Positions 1 through 6,909 of a stretch of 9,480 nucleotides of DNA are shown one piece after another (position 1 is the first letter of the stretch; each line of letters begins with the position of its first letter). The stretch comes from Thermoproteota archaeon (GTDB lineage: Archaea > Thermoproteota > Thermoprotei_A > Sulfolobales > Desulfurococcaceae): positions 1 to 9,480 of the forward strand of contig JAADCY010000027.1 of NCBI GenBank assembly GCA_013154205.1. The letters are read 5' to 3'. The notes beneath the pieces are model-generated. The model saw only the letters and a list, made by a program, of their open reading frames with translations. It had not been told where the DNA came from and ran no database searches. The position numbers and the translations under genes were made by a program.

Positions 1-649
1 TTCCTAGGTGTTTGAAGAGCTCTGGATGCTTTAGGGGTAGCTCGACTATCTCTCTTATCTTCTGCTTAGCCTCTTCAAGATCACCGATGTCTTCCCATGT
101 AACCTTGGGTATTCTCTTTGCTCTTTCAATGACTTCTTTCTGGACAGGTTCTTCTTTGATCTCTATCTCGGTCGAGTCGGTTACGTAGACTCTGTAGCTC
201 GGCTGTGCCGATACTACTATGAGTTTAATGGTTGCTCCGAAGACTGGTATGATTATCTCTTCACCGCGGCTGATGGGCTTCCTTATCAGGAACTGCTTTA
301 CATATTCTACAAAGTCGGGCCCGAATCGAATGGGCTCCGTAGGTGCTAATACTACTCTTGTAGCGGGTTCAACTCGTGTCTTTCTAACAGTTACTATGTC
401 GCCTACACCAACGCCTATCGCTGCTCTCATATATCCATCTATTCTAATGATCTCTTTCCCTTCATCTTCCGGATATGCTGGCCATACTTGCGCTATGATG
501 CTTCCCTTGGGTCCTGTGATCTCTATGAAGTCGCCTGTTGATACGCCAAGTCTCTGCATAGTCCTTCTACTGATCCTTGCTATTTTTCTACCTACATCAC
601 GCTGTCTGGCCTCAACCACTCTTAGTTTTACTTCTCTTTCACCGGACAT
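1..649 (-). CDS. cdc48: Cdc48/VCP-family AAA+ ATPase (VAT), N-terminal part, cut by window edge
   Basis: Hexameric AAA+ unfoldase of the p97/VCP/VAT family, which in archaea unfolds proteins for degradation, for example with the proteasome. Only the first 216 residues are present. Residues about 5-92 look like the N-terminal double-psi barrel, ending in the family signature around IRIDGYMRAAIGVGVGD (68-84). Residues about 95-170 fit the second N-domain (CDC48_2). The linker into D1 contains VTWEDIGD (183-190) and ELPLKHPELF (203-212), the usual lead-in to the first AAA module. Walker A lies beyond the edge. The ATG at 649 is the only usual start after an in-frame stop and follows GAGGCGATC, one mismatch from the ideal archaeal ribosome binding site, 3 nt before the ATG. 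It is transcribed divergently from the KaiC-like gene. Family assignment is very sure; the state of the two ATPase sites cannot be judged here. Confidence 0.95.
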   Translation of the reverse strand, partial: MSGEREVKLRVVEARQRDVGRKIARISRRTMQRLGVSTGDFIEITGPKGSIIAQVWPAYPEDEGKEIIRIDGYMRAAIGVGVGDIVTVRKTRVEPATRVVLAPTEPIRFGPDFVEYVKQFLIRKPISRGEEIIIPVFGATIKLIVVSAQPSYRVYVTDSTEIEIKEEPVQKEVIERAKRIPKVTWEDIGDLEEAKQKIREIVELPLKHPELFKHLG

Positions 650-724
650 TTTGATCGCCTCATACGAGTACTTGTTCTCTGTATTAACTTATGCAACCGT
701 TCCTATTATTGTAATACTATACCT

Positions 725-735
725 CTTTATATAAT
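725..735 (-). promoter_or_regulatory. TATA box of the cdc48 gene
   Basis: On the minus strand this reads ATTATATAAAG, a good archaeal TATA element, preceded by the purine-rich ACAAG that could serve as BRE. A start about 25 nt downstream would fall near 702-706 and give a leader of about 55 nt ending in the GAGGCGATC binding site. The core TTATATAA is nearly symmetrical, so direction is inferred from the gene position. Confidence 0.55.
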
Positions 736-741
736 CTTGTC

Positions 742-752
742 TCATAGTATGA
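742..752. promoter_or_regulatory. Hyphenated palindrome in the divergent promoter region, possible operator
   Basis: TCATA-G-TATGA is a perfect 5-bp inverted repeat around a central G. It lies just upstream of the cdc48 TATA box and between the two divergent promoters, where a dimeric repressor could control cdc48 or both genes. Short palindromes are frequent in AT-rich spacers, so this is a weak inference. The rest of the 650-871 spacer holds AT-rich promoter sequence and no gene I can support. Confidence 0.2.
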
Positions 753-796
753 AACATTATTATGATATTCGGAAAATAACTAAATAACACCTATAA

Positions 797-842
797 GAGT
801 ATAATATATGTGAGAGAAGTATATAATTAATTAAAAAGTATA
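797..842 (+). promoter_or_regulatory. Promoter region of the KaiC-like gene
   Basis: This AT-rich stretch has several TATA-like elements: AGTATAATATA at 799-809, AGTATATAATTA at 819-830 and TTAAAAAGTATA at 831-842. The middle one is the best candidate, because a start about 25 nt downstream (near 850) leaves room for the binding site GAGGGTGA at 860-867. The last one would place the start inside or beside that site. Confidence 0.45.
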
Positions 843-871
843 AGATAAACTGTAAAAGTGAGGGTGAGACA

Positions 872-1627
872 ATGGTCGAGAGAGTTAAAACAGGCATACC
901 AGGATTCGACGAGATAGTATATGGCGGAATACCAAAGCGCAATGTGGTACTGCTAAGCGGAGGGCCAGGAACAGGAAAAACAATATTTGGTCAACAGTAC
1001 CTCTGGAACGGACTCCAGATGGGAGAGCCTGGAGTATATGTAGCGCTAGAGGAACACCCTGTACAAGTGAGAATAAATATGCGTCAGTTCGGATGGGATA
1101 TTCGATCTTATGAACAACAGGGATATTTCGCTATAGTAGACGCATTCACGGGTGGAATCGGAGAAGCTGCAAAGAGAGAAAAATATGTTGTAAGAGACCC
1201 GACAGATGTTGGCGAGCTAATCGATGTGCTCAAGACAGCTATCCGTGATGTAGGAGCGATGAGAGTAGTAATAGACTCGGTCTCAACATTGTATCTCACA
1301 AAGCCCAGCGTTGCTAGAAGTGTAGTACTCCTACTGAAACGCGTATTATCAGGCCTCGGAACTACATCAATACTAATATCTCAGGTAAGTGTCACAGAGA
1401 GGGGGTTCGGAGGTCCCGGCGTAGAACATGCAGCTGACGGTATTGTAAGACTTGACCTAAACGAGTTCAACGGCGAGCTCGTCAGAAGCATCATAGTATG
1501 GAAAATGAGGGGTACGAAGCACAGCATGAGGAGGCATCCGTTTGAGATCACTGATAAAGGGATAATAATATACCATAACAAAGTACTTAGAATTCGCGGG
1601 GCATCCGTGGTATTTGAGCAAATATAG
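872..1627 (+). CDS. Single-domain KaiC-like RecA-superfamily ATPase
   Basis: P-loop ATPase of the RAD55/KaiC group (COG0467). Residues 1-20 carry the family opening VKTGIPGFDEIVYGGIP. Walker A is GGPGTGKT at 30-37, followed by the paired glutamates E60-E61 typical of KaiC (the catalytic EE), Walker B MRVVIDS at 130-136 with D135, and KMRGTKHS at 211-218, matching the KaiC KxRG segment that reaches the neighbouring subunit's nucleotide. The 251-aa length is one KaiC domain; cyanobacterial KaiC has two. No helix-hairpin-helix precedes it, so it is not RadA. Members oligomerise and are thought to act in signalling or in DNA- or motility-linked ATP switching, but the role of this paralogue is unknown. 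GAGGGTGA precedes the ATG by 4 nt. It faces cdc48 divergently and lies 114 nt before reverse gyrase on the same strand, possibly as a separate transcript. Fold assignment is sure; function is open. Confidence 0.93.
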   Translation: MVERVKTGIPGFDEIVYGGIPKRNVVLLSGGPGTGKTIFGQQYLWNGLQMGEPGVYVALEEHPVQVRINMRQFGWDIRSYEQQGYFAIVDAFTGGIGEAAKREKYVVRDPTDVGELIDVLKTAIRDVGAMRVVIDSVSTLYLTKPSVARSVVLLLKRVLSGLGTTSILISQVSVTERGFGGPGVEHAADGIVRLDLNEFNGELVRSIIVWKMRGTKHSMRRHPFEITDKGIIIYHNKVLRIRGASVVFEQI

Positions 1628-1643
1628 CGCCATATACATTAAA

Positions 1644-1730
1644 CTATAAATTTGTTGCACAGAAAGATAATGCCGGGATTATAAGAAGCTATCTTTTTAT
1701 ATCGTTCATCTACGCCTAGATATTTATAGG
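1644..1730 (+). promoter_or_regulatory. Spacer with KaiC-like gene end and reverse gyrase promoter candidates
   Basis: Three TATA-like elements precede reverse gyrase: CTATAAATTT at 1644-1653, TTTTTATATC at 1694-1703 and ATATTTATAGG at 1720-1730. The second also contains a T5 run that could end the upstream transcript. Used as a TATA box, it predicts a start near 1724. The third lies about 29 nt before the ATG at 1754, the spacing expected for a leaderless message. No ribosome binding site is visible before 1742, 1745 or 1754. Confidence 0.4.
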
Positions 1731-1741
1731 TTGACCATAAA

Positions 1742-4700
1742 ATGATGAACCCAATGAGAGTTCATGGTTATTATAGATATTCTTGTCCTAATTGTGAAGG
1801 AGTAAATAATGATGTAAGATTAATTTATAAAGCGCCTTGCCAGAAGTGTCTTCCCCCTCAGCTATTTATCAAATTGAAAAAAGAAATACCAGGCAAGGAT
1901 TATTCATTAATTATTAAAACTTATTATGAGAATGTTTCAGATCCCAGGGGAATCAAAAAGCTTTACCTGTTTAACGAAAAAGTCCAGGAATTTGAGGAAT
2001 TCTTTAAGAAAGCTACTGGAGGCTATAGATTCTGGAGTGCTCAGCGTACATGGGCTAAAAGAATACTTAAAGGTAAATCCTTTAGCATAATCGCGCCGAC
2101 CGGTATGGGCAAGACGATGTTTGCACTAGCTACTGCTCTTTATTTCTCTAAAAAACAATTACATTACCATAAAAACGACCGCGTTGAGAGACCGAAATGC
2201 TATCTTGTCTTCCCCACAACACCGCTCCTCTTACAAGCAGAGAAACGTTTGAAAACACTTGCTAGCAATGCAGGTATCAAGCTGTGTAGCGAAGAAGATG
2301 AGGATAATCCAAAGTGCTTAAAAATAATAACTTTTCATGGAAAAATATCCAAGAAGAAAAAGGAAGAATATATGGAATCCATAAGAAAAGGAGACTTCGA
2401 CATACTATTATCTACAAATATGTTTATGCATAAAAACTATCAGGAGCTTGTAGGAAAACGTTACTCGTTTATCGCTTTAGACGATGTCGACGCTATACTA
2501 CGGAGCGGTAAAGCGATCCGAATACTATTCTACATATTGGGGATATCTGATGAAGAAATCCAAGAAGCCCTCGAATACATAAGACTCAGACAACGCCTAG
2601 CTTTCCCATTGAAAGAAGAGGAAAGAAAAGAGATCGAAAAACGCCTAAGGGAGCTCGAAAAAACAATTGAGAAAACTAGAAAGAGAATAAAAACAATTGT
2701 TCTAGTCTCAAGCGCTACTGGTAAGCCTAGAGGGATTTATCCAAAGTTATTCAAGATACTATTGGGGTTCGAAGCTGGTAGTAGGCCTGAAGCAATCAGA
2801 AACATAGTAGATACCTATAAGGAGATTACGGATTCAGCCGATGAAGAAGTCCTTTCGATCATTAGGAAACTCGGCGATGGTGGACTAGTTTATGTACCAA
2901 TAGATAAAGGTATAGAGTACGCTGAGCACTTGGCGGAGCTTTTGAGACAAAACGGTATCAGAGCAGAAGCGTTTCACGCTAAGAAAGCCGTTAAACTACT
3001 CGATCAGTTTGCTAATGGAGAAATAGATGTACTTGTTGGTGTTGCAACGTATTACGGTGTAATGGTGCGTGGAATAGATCTTCCCTGGAGAGTTAAATAT
3101 GCTGTATTCGTAGGTGTTCCACGCCACAAGTTTAGCACCAGGCTTGAAAACCCACGTCCCATAGACATTATCAGGGTTCTCTCCATACTCAGAGATGTTC
3201 TCGAGGGCGAGGAAAAACAGAAAGTAGAGATAATGATAGGAAGAATATCCAATCGGCTTAGAAGACTCAGCCAAGCCGCCCTACGTATGTTGTCGGAAGA
3301 GTTCCAGAAATACCTTAGTGGTGAAGGAGTAGAGGAAACACCTCTTCTAAGAATGCTTATAGAAGCCCTAAACTATGCGAGGAAGCTATTGGCTGATCCT
3401 GAGATACAGAATAGATTAATGCAGCTCCCCGATATAGCGCTTGTAACCGAGGAGGGTAAAACCTACATCCTTATTCCCGATACGGCCACCTATATCCAAG
3501 CCAGCGGACGTACATCAAGGCTATATCCAGGAGGTATTACTAAGGGACTCTCAATCATACTTGTAGATGATAAAAGACTCCTCAACGGCCTCGTTAAGAG
3601 GATGAGATGGTTATTTGAAGACTTCACGATCAAAGAGCTCAGCGAGATAGATCTTGATAAACTAATAGATGAAATCAATAAAGAGCGTGAAAAAGTCAAG
3701 AAGATTCTCGAAGGCTCTATCAAGGAATACAAGACGTTAGAAATATCTAAGTCAGCGCTCTTAATAGTAGAATCACCAAACAAGGCTAGAACCATAGCAA
3801 ACTTCTTCGGTAAACCCTCAACTAGGATCCTAGAGAATGGTATGGTAGTATATGATGTTACAACAGGCGATTATGTCTTAACTATAGTTGCGAGTATAGG
3901 CCATGTATACGATCTAGTTGTAGATCAAGGATTTAGAAACTATGGAGTACTAAAAATAAACAATTACTTCGTACCAGTCTACACTGATATCAAAAGATGC
4001 AATAAATGCGGCTACCAGTTTACAAACGAAGAAAACAAATGCCCTCGTTGTGGCTCAAGAGATGTGTCTAGAAAAATAGATATAGTAAAAATGCTTCGTG
4101 AACTCGCCAACGAGGTCGACATAGTATTCATAGGTACAGACCCCGATACAGAGGGCGAGAAGATAGGCTGGGATCTTAAAGTCCTACTAGAACCATATAC
4201 CAGTACTATAAAGAGAATAGAATTCCACGAGATAACGCGTAAGGCAATACTAAATGCTATCAGAAACCCGCGTGACTTCGACCTTAGGTTAATAGAAGCA
4301 CAGATCGTTAGGAGGATTGAGGATAGATGGCTTGGCTTCGCCTTATCGGAGAAACTATGGTATGATTTCTGGCCCTATTATTGTAATAGATTCATAATAC
4401 CGAAGCTACTCAACGCGATACGTAGAGGTAAAAAGGTACAGCTGATCAATTGTTGTGAAACTATAAACAGAAATCTCAGTGCGGGCAGAGTTCAGACTCC
4501 AGTCCTTGGATACATTATTGAGCGTTATGATCAGAGCCGTAACCCACGTAAATATGGATTACTGAAATACATAGGTTATATAGGCGAATTATCATTAGCG
4601 TTTGAACTTGTCCAAGAAGAGATTGAAAAACTCGGATTGGAGACACCGGGAGATCTTATTGGTAGAAAGGTTATCGTAAAAGAAATAGGCGAAGAAATAG

Positions 4701-5650
4701 TAGACGTTAACCCACTACCTCCGTTTACAACAGATACTCTGCTCGAAGAAGCCAGCCGTGTGCTAGGTCTCCCTGCAACGAGGACTATGGAGATAGCACA
4801 GGATCTATTCGAACTTGGTCTGATAACATACCATAGAACAGATAGTACGAGAGTAAGTGATGCAGGCATAAATGTCGCACGCCAGTATCTCGAGGAAAGA
4901 TACGGCGAGAAATATAAGGAGTACTTCAAGCCCAGGACTTGGGGAACGGGAGGTGCTCACGAAGCCATAAGGCCCACTAGACCGATAGATCCTGATAGAC
5001 TTGTACAGCTCTTAAAGGAAGGTGCAATCATACTTGCTAAACCTCTCACAAGACAACACATAGCAGTTTACAGGCTGATCTTTGAGAGGTTCATAGCGAG
5101 CCAGATGATCCCTGCAAAGCTAAGGATGCAGAAGATAGAGATCCAGATAGACGGTGTAACTAAGACTCTTGAAAGATATGTTGAGATAATCGAGAAAGGA
5201 TTCCTCGACATATATAATATCATAAGAATAGAGGAGCGTGTGAAGCCAGGAGAATACACTATAAGTGATGCAAGAGAATTAAAGCCCCCACTAGCAAGGT
5301 ATCATGACGTGATCAAATGGATGAAAGAAAAAGGCATTGGTAGACCGAGTACATATGCAAAAATTGTGCAGACACTTATAGATAGAAAATATGTTAAGAT
5401 CACAAGCAAGGCCAAAGCGCTAATACCTACAGAAAGAGGAATAATGGTGTACGATTTTCTCACAAAATACTTCGGCGACGTCGTAAGTGTAGACACAACG
5501 AGGACTCTAGAGGAGAAGATGAAACAGATCGAAGAAGGAAAAGTTGATTACCAAGAAATACTTGCCCAGCTATACGATGAGGTACTAAATAAAGTTATCA
5601 ATAGGGATAGTGGCGAACTACGCAGAGAGGTGTGTCCATCATCAGAGTAG
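1742..5650 (+). CDS. rgy: Reverse gyrase (helicase-like plus topoisomerase IA fusion)
   Basis: Introduces positive supercoils into DNA using ATP; found in hyperthermophiles. Positions count from the ATG at 1742. The N-terminal zinc finger has C15, C18, C33 and C36. The SF2 helicase-like half shows FWSAQ (97-101), Walker A APTGMGKT (118-125), DDVD (247-250), SSAT (323-326), YYGVMVRGIDLP (437-448) and QASGRTSR (586-593). A charged helix at about 290-317 lies within the first RecA lobe. The topoisomerase IA half has the TOPRIM glutamate E677 in VESPNKA, the second zinc finger C753, C756, C767, C770, the acidic DPDTEGE (800-806), SAGRVQTP (913-920), catalytic Y1030 in LITYHRTDSTR and GIGRPSTYA (1198-1206). 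Nothing essential is missing. At 1302 aa it is at the long end for the family. The start could be 1754, since family members often open a few residues before the first finger. Crenarchaea often carry two paralogues; which one this is cannot be told. Confidence 0.98.
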   Translation: MMNPMRVHGYYRYSCPNCEGVNNDVRLIYKAPCQKCLPPQLFIKLKKEIPGKDYSLIIKTYYENVSDPRGIKKLYLFNEKVQEFEEFFKKATGGYRFWSAQRTWAKRILKGKSFSIIAPTGMGKTMFALATALYFSKKQLHYHKNDRVERPKCYLVFPTTPLLLQAEKRLKTLASNAGIKLCSEEDEDNPKCLKIITFHGKISKKKKEEYMESIRKGDFDILLSTNMFMHKNYQELVGKRYSFIALDDVDAILRSGKAIRILFYILGISDEEIQEALEYIRLRQRLAFPLKEEERKEIEKRLRELEKTIEKTRKRIKTIVLVSSATGKPRGIYPKLFKILLGFEAGSRPEAIRNIVDTYKEITDSADEEVLSIIRKLGDGGLVYVPIDKGIEYAEHLAELLRQNGIRAEAFHAKKAVKLLDQFANGEIDVLVGVATYYGVMVRGIDLPWRVKYAVFVGVPRHKFSTRLENPRPIDIIRVLSILRDVLEGEEKQKVEIMIGRISNRLRRLSQAALRMLSEEFQKYLSGEGVEETPLLRMLIEALNYARKLLADPEIQNRLMQLPDIALVTEEGKTYILIPDTATYIQASGRTSRLYPGGITKGLSIILVDDKRLLNGLVKRMRWLFEDFTIKELSEIDLDKLIDEINKEREKVKKILEGSIKEYKTLEISKSALLIVESPNKARTIANFFGKPSTRILENGMVVYDVTTGDYVLTIVASIGHVYDLVVDQGFRNYGVLKINNYFVPVYTDIKRCNKCGYQFTNEENKCPRCGSRDVSRKIDIVKMLRELANEVDIVFIGTDPDTEGEKIGWDLKVLLEPYTSTIKRIEFHEITRKAILNAIRNPRDFDLRLIEAQIVRRIEDRWLGFALSEKLWYDFWPYYCNRFIIPKLLNAIRRGKKVQLINCCETINRNLSAGRVQTPVLGYIIERYDQSRNPRKYGLLKYIGYIGELSLAFELVQEEIEKLGLETPGDLIGRKVIVKEIGEEIVDVNPLPPFTTDTLLEEASRVLGLPATRTMEIAQDLFELGLITYHRTDSTRVSDAGINVARQYLEERYGEKYKEYFKPRTWGTGGAHEAIRPTRPIDPDRLVQLLKEGAIILAKPLTRQHIAVYRLIFERFIASQMIPAKLRMQKIEIQIDGVTKTLERYVEIIEKGFLDIYNIIRIEERVKPGEYTISDARELKPPLARYHDVIKWMKEKGIGRPSTYAKIVQTLIDRKYVKITSKAKALIPTERGIMVYDFLTKYFGDVVSVDTTRTLEEKMKQIEEGKVDYQEILAQLYDEVLNKVINRDSGELRREVCPSSE

Positions 5651-6498
5651 AGATTGTCGGTGAAGCCGAGGATTATGGAAGAAATGCTGTCGCCATTGTC
5701 CATCTAAACATATATGAGTACGCGAAAAAGCATAACTTGGATCATGCAAAGAACATACTTCTTTTTGTACGAGAACAAGATGTTAGAACAATTATACTTC
5801 CGTACATGCAGCCCTACGGTCCAGTGATCGATGAAATATCGCCTAATGATAGAAGAACTATACGGAAGTACGCTTTATCGGTCAATGATCCATATATTCT
5901 AACCCTAAACATGATCGCACGTAACTATGGTCTAAACATTGTTGTAGCTGGAATAATAGAGAGAGCGGGCTCAAAAATATATGTCTCATCAATACTAATA
6001 TCGCCTTACACTCAGTCCTCGATGATTAGAAGACGTAAAATCATAATCAAAGATCACGAGAAAAAACTAGGCATAAGCCCCGGTAAAACCATAACACCTC
6101 TGAAAGTTAGGGATACTATCATCGCGAATATCCTTGATGATGAATTCTACGTACCAGAGATGATCAGGCTAATGCTTCTCGAGAACTCATCTTTTATCCT
6201 ATATGGTTATAGCCAGAGTAGCCCGCCTAAGAACATAACTAATCTTGTACGCACTTACTCCTATGTTTTCTCTGTACCAGTAATTGTTCCGGGCTCAATA
6301 ATTTATTATAGAAATAAAATACTTCACGTTACACCCACGATAGTAGCAGATTCTGAGGGAAACATAATATATAAGTACATTGGCGAAGAACAAAAAATAA
6401 TTATTATTCCGGAACACTTGTTCGTAACACCATATTCTGCCAAGGTTAACATGGATACGTTAAAATTAATTGCTAGAAAATATAGAACCATTCTCTGA
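5632..6498 (+). CDS. Nitrilase-fold protein without catalytic cysteine (probable pseudoenzyme)
   Basis: This resembles the carbon-nitrogen hydrolase (nitrilase, COG0388) fold over nearly its whole 288 aa. NLDHAKNILLFVREQDVRTIILP (35-57) fits the first helix and strand, IARNYGLNIVVAGIIER (95-111) and KIYVSSILISP (115-125) the next core strands, KIIIKDHEKKLGISPGK (136-152) the lysine loop, YVPEMIRLML (173-182) the 'FPE' helix and PTIVADSEGNII (235-246) the last core strands. In active enzymes the triad is Glu-Lys-Cys. Here Y58 replaces Glu, K136 may keep Lys, and D169 falls at the Cys position when aligned on VPE; the protein contains no cysteine at all. It therefore cannot be a standard nitrilase or amidase. 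The GTG at 5632 is the only usual start after an in-frame stop (5608) and overlaps the end of reverse gyrase by 19 nt, with GAGAGG only 1 nt before it, which suggests coupled translation. Fold fairly sure; function unknown. Confidence 0.8.
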   Translation: MSIIRVEIVGEAEDYGRNAVAIVHLNIYEYAKKHNLDHAKNILLFVREQDVRTIILPYMQPYGPVIDEISPNDRRTIRKYALSVNDPYILTLNMIARNYGLNIVVAGIIERAGSKIYVSSILISPYTQSSMIRRRKIIIKDHEKKLGISPGKTITPLKVRDTIIANILDDEFYVPEMIRLMLLENSSFILYGYSQSSPPKNITNLVRTYSYVFSVPVIVPGSIIYYRNKILHVTPTIVADSEGNIIYKYIGEEQKIIIIPEHLFVTPYSAKVNMDTLKLIARKYRTIL

Positions 6499-6516
6499 CT
6501 AAGTGTAGAAAAAATT

Positions 6517-6524
6517 GAGAGGGG
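6517..6524 (+). promoter_or_regulatory. Ribosome binding site of the 120-aa gene
   Basis: GAGAGGGG ends 6 nt before the ATG at 6531 and supports that start. The spacer after the previous gene is only 32 nt and has no clear TATA box, so this gene probably shares the reverse gyrase transcript. Confidence 0.6.
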
Positions 6525-6530
6525 AAAAAT

Positions 6531-6893
6531 ATGGCTATTGAAGAAAAAGTTGTTCCGCTCAAAACAAAAACACTTAATGATCTTATACGTTTAGCCGCTG
6601 CAACAGCTGGTCCTCAGGGTATGACATATATATTGAAGTTTCATGATGAAAAAGGAAGGCTTGTGCTTGGTGTACTAGGTGTTTTCAGAGATTATTATAA
6701 GTATTATGGTGTGCCTATGCTTTACTACTATGTTGTTGATAATAATATTAGAAATATTGTTGAAGAGTCTAATTATATTATTGTATCTACTGGCGAAGAA
6801 AGAATCGAGTTCTCTAAACATCCGAAACCCGGGCTCTCTATACCGTTAATCTATCTTGCATCTAAACCTGCCTTTATCCCTGCCCTAGAGTAG
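6531..6893 (+). CDS. Conserved-looking hypothetical protein, 120 aa
   Basis: I do not recognise this family. The protein is soluble-looking, with no signal peptide or membrane helix. A short helix is likely at residues 14-27 (TLNDLIRLAAATAG), followed by what look like alternating strands: MTYILKF (31-37), RLVLGVLGVF (43-52), MLYYYVVD (63-70), NYIIVST (81-87) and IPLIYLA (104-110). Seven tyrosines fall between residues 55 and 67. The pattern suggests a small alpha/beta domain. It is the third gene after reverse gyrase and the nitrilase-fold protein and, from spacing, probably the last of that operon. Its codons end in T more often than those of its neighbours. A good binding site, sensible codon structure and tight packing make it a real gene. 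Confidence 0.8.
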   Translation: MAIEEKVVPLKTKTLNDLIRLAAATAGPQGMTYILKFHDEKGRLVLGVLGVFRDYYKYYGVPMLYYYVVDNNIRNIVEESNYIIVSTGEERIEFSKHPKPGLSIPLIYLASKPAFIPALE

Positions 6894-6909
6894 AGGGCTT
6901 ATTGTTTTT
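6882..6909 (+). terminator. Possible terminator ending the reverse gyrase operon
   Basis: GCCCT (6882-6886) and AGGGC (6894-6898) form a 5-bp GC-rich stem with a 7-nt loop that spans the stop codon. TTATTGTTTTTC follows on the plus strand. Archaeal termination depends mainly on the T-run, so the stem may be incidental. The site sits exactly where two convergent transcripts meet. No equivalent T-run appears on the minus strand just past the methyltransferase stop. Confidence 0.35.

Noticed and set aside
219..734. A 171-codon open frame on the plus strand
   Set aside because: It lies opposite cdc48 and its product has no recognisable domain; the minus strand carries an unmistakable Cdc48 N-domain. 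It runs on into the promoter region.
872..1627. RadA recombinase or circadian KaiC
   Set aside because: RadA would have an N-terminal helix-hairpin-helix domain and a longer protein. Clock KaiC has two domains and a kaiB neighbour, neither of which is seen.
1741..1748. ATGATGA resembling a box C of a C/D guide RNA
   Set aside because: It is the double ATG at the start of reverse gyrase. No matching CTGA box or terminal stem was found at suitable distance.
5632..6498. Active amidohydrolase or NAD synthetase glutaminase domain
   Set aside because: Both need the nucleophilic cysteine, and this protein has no cysteine.
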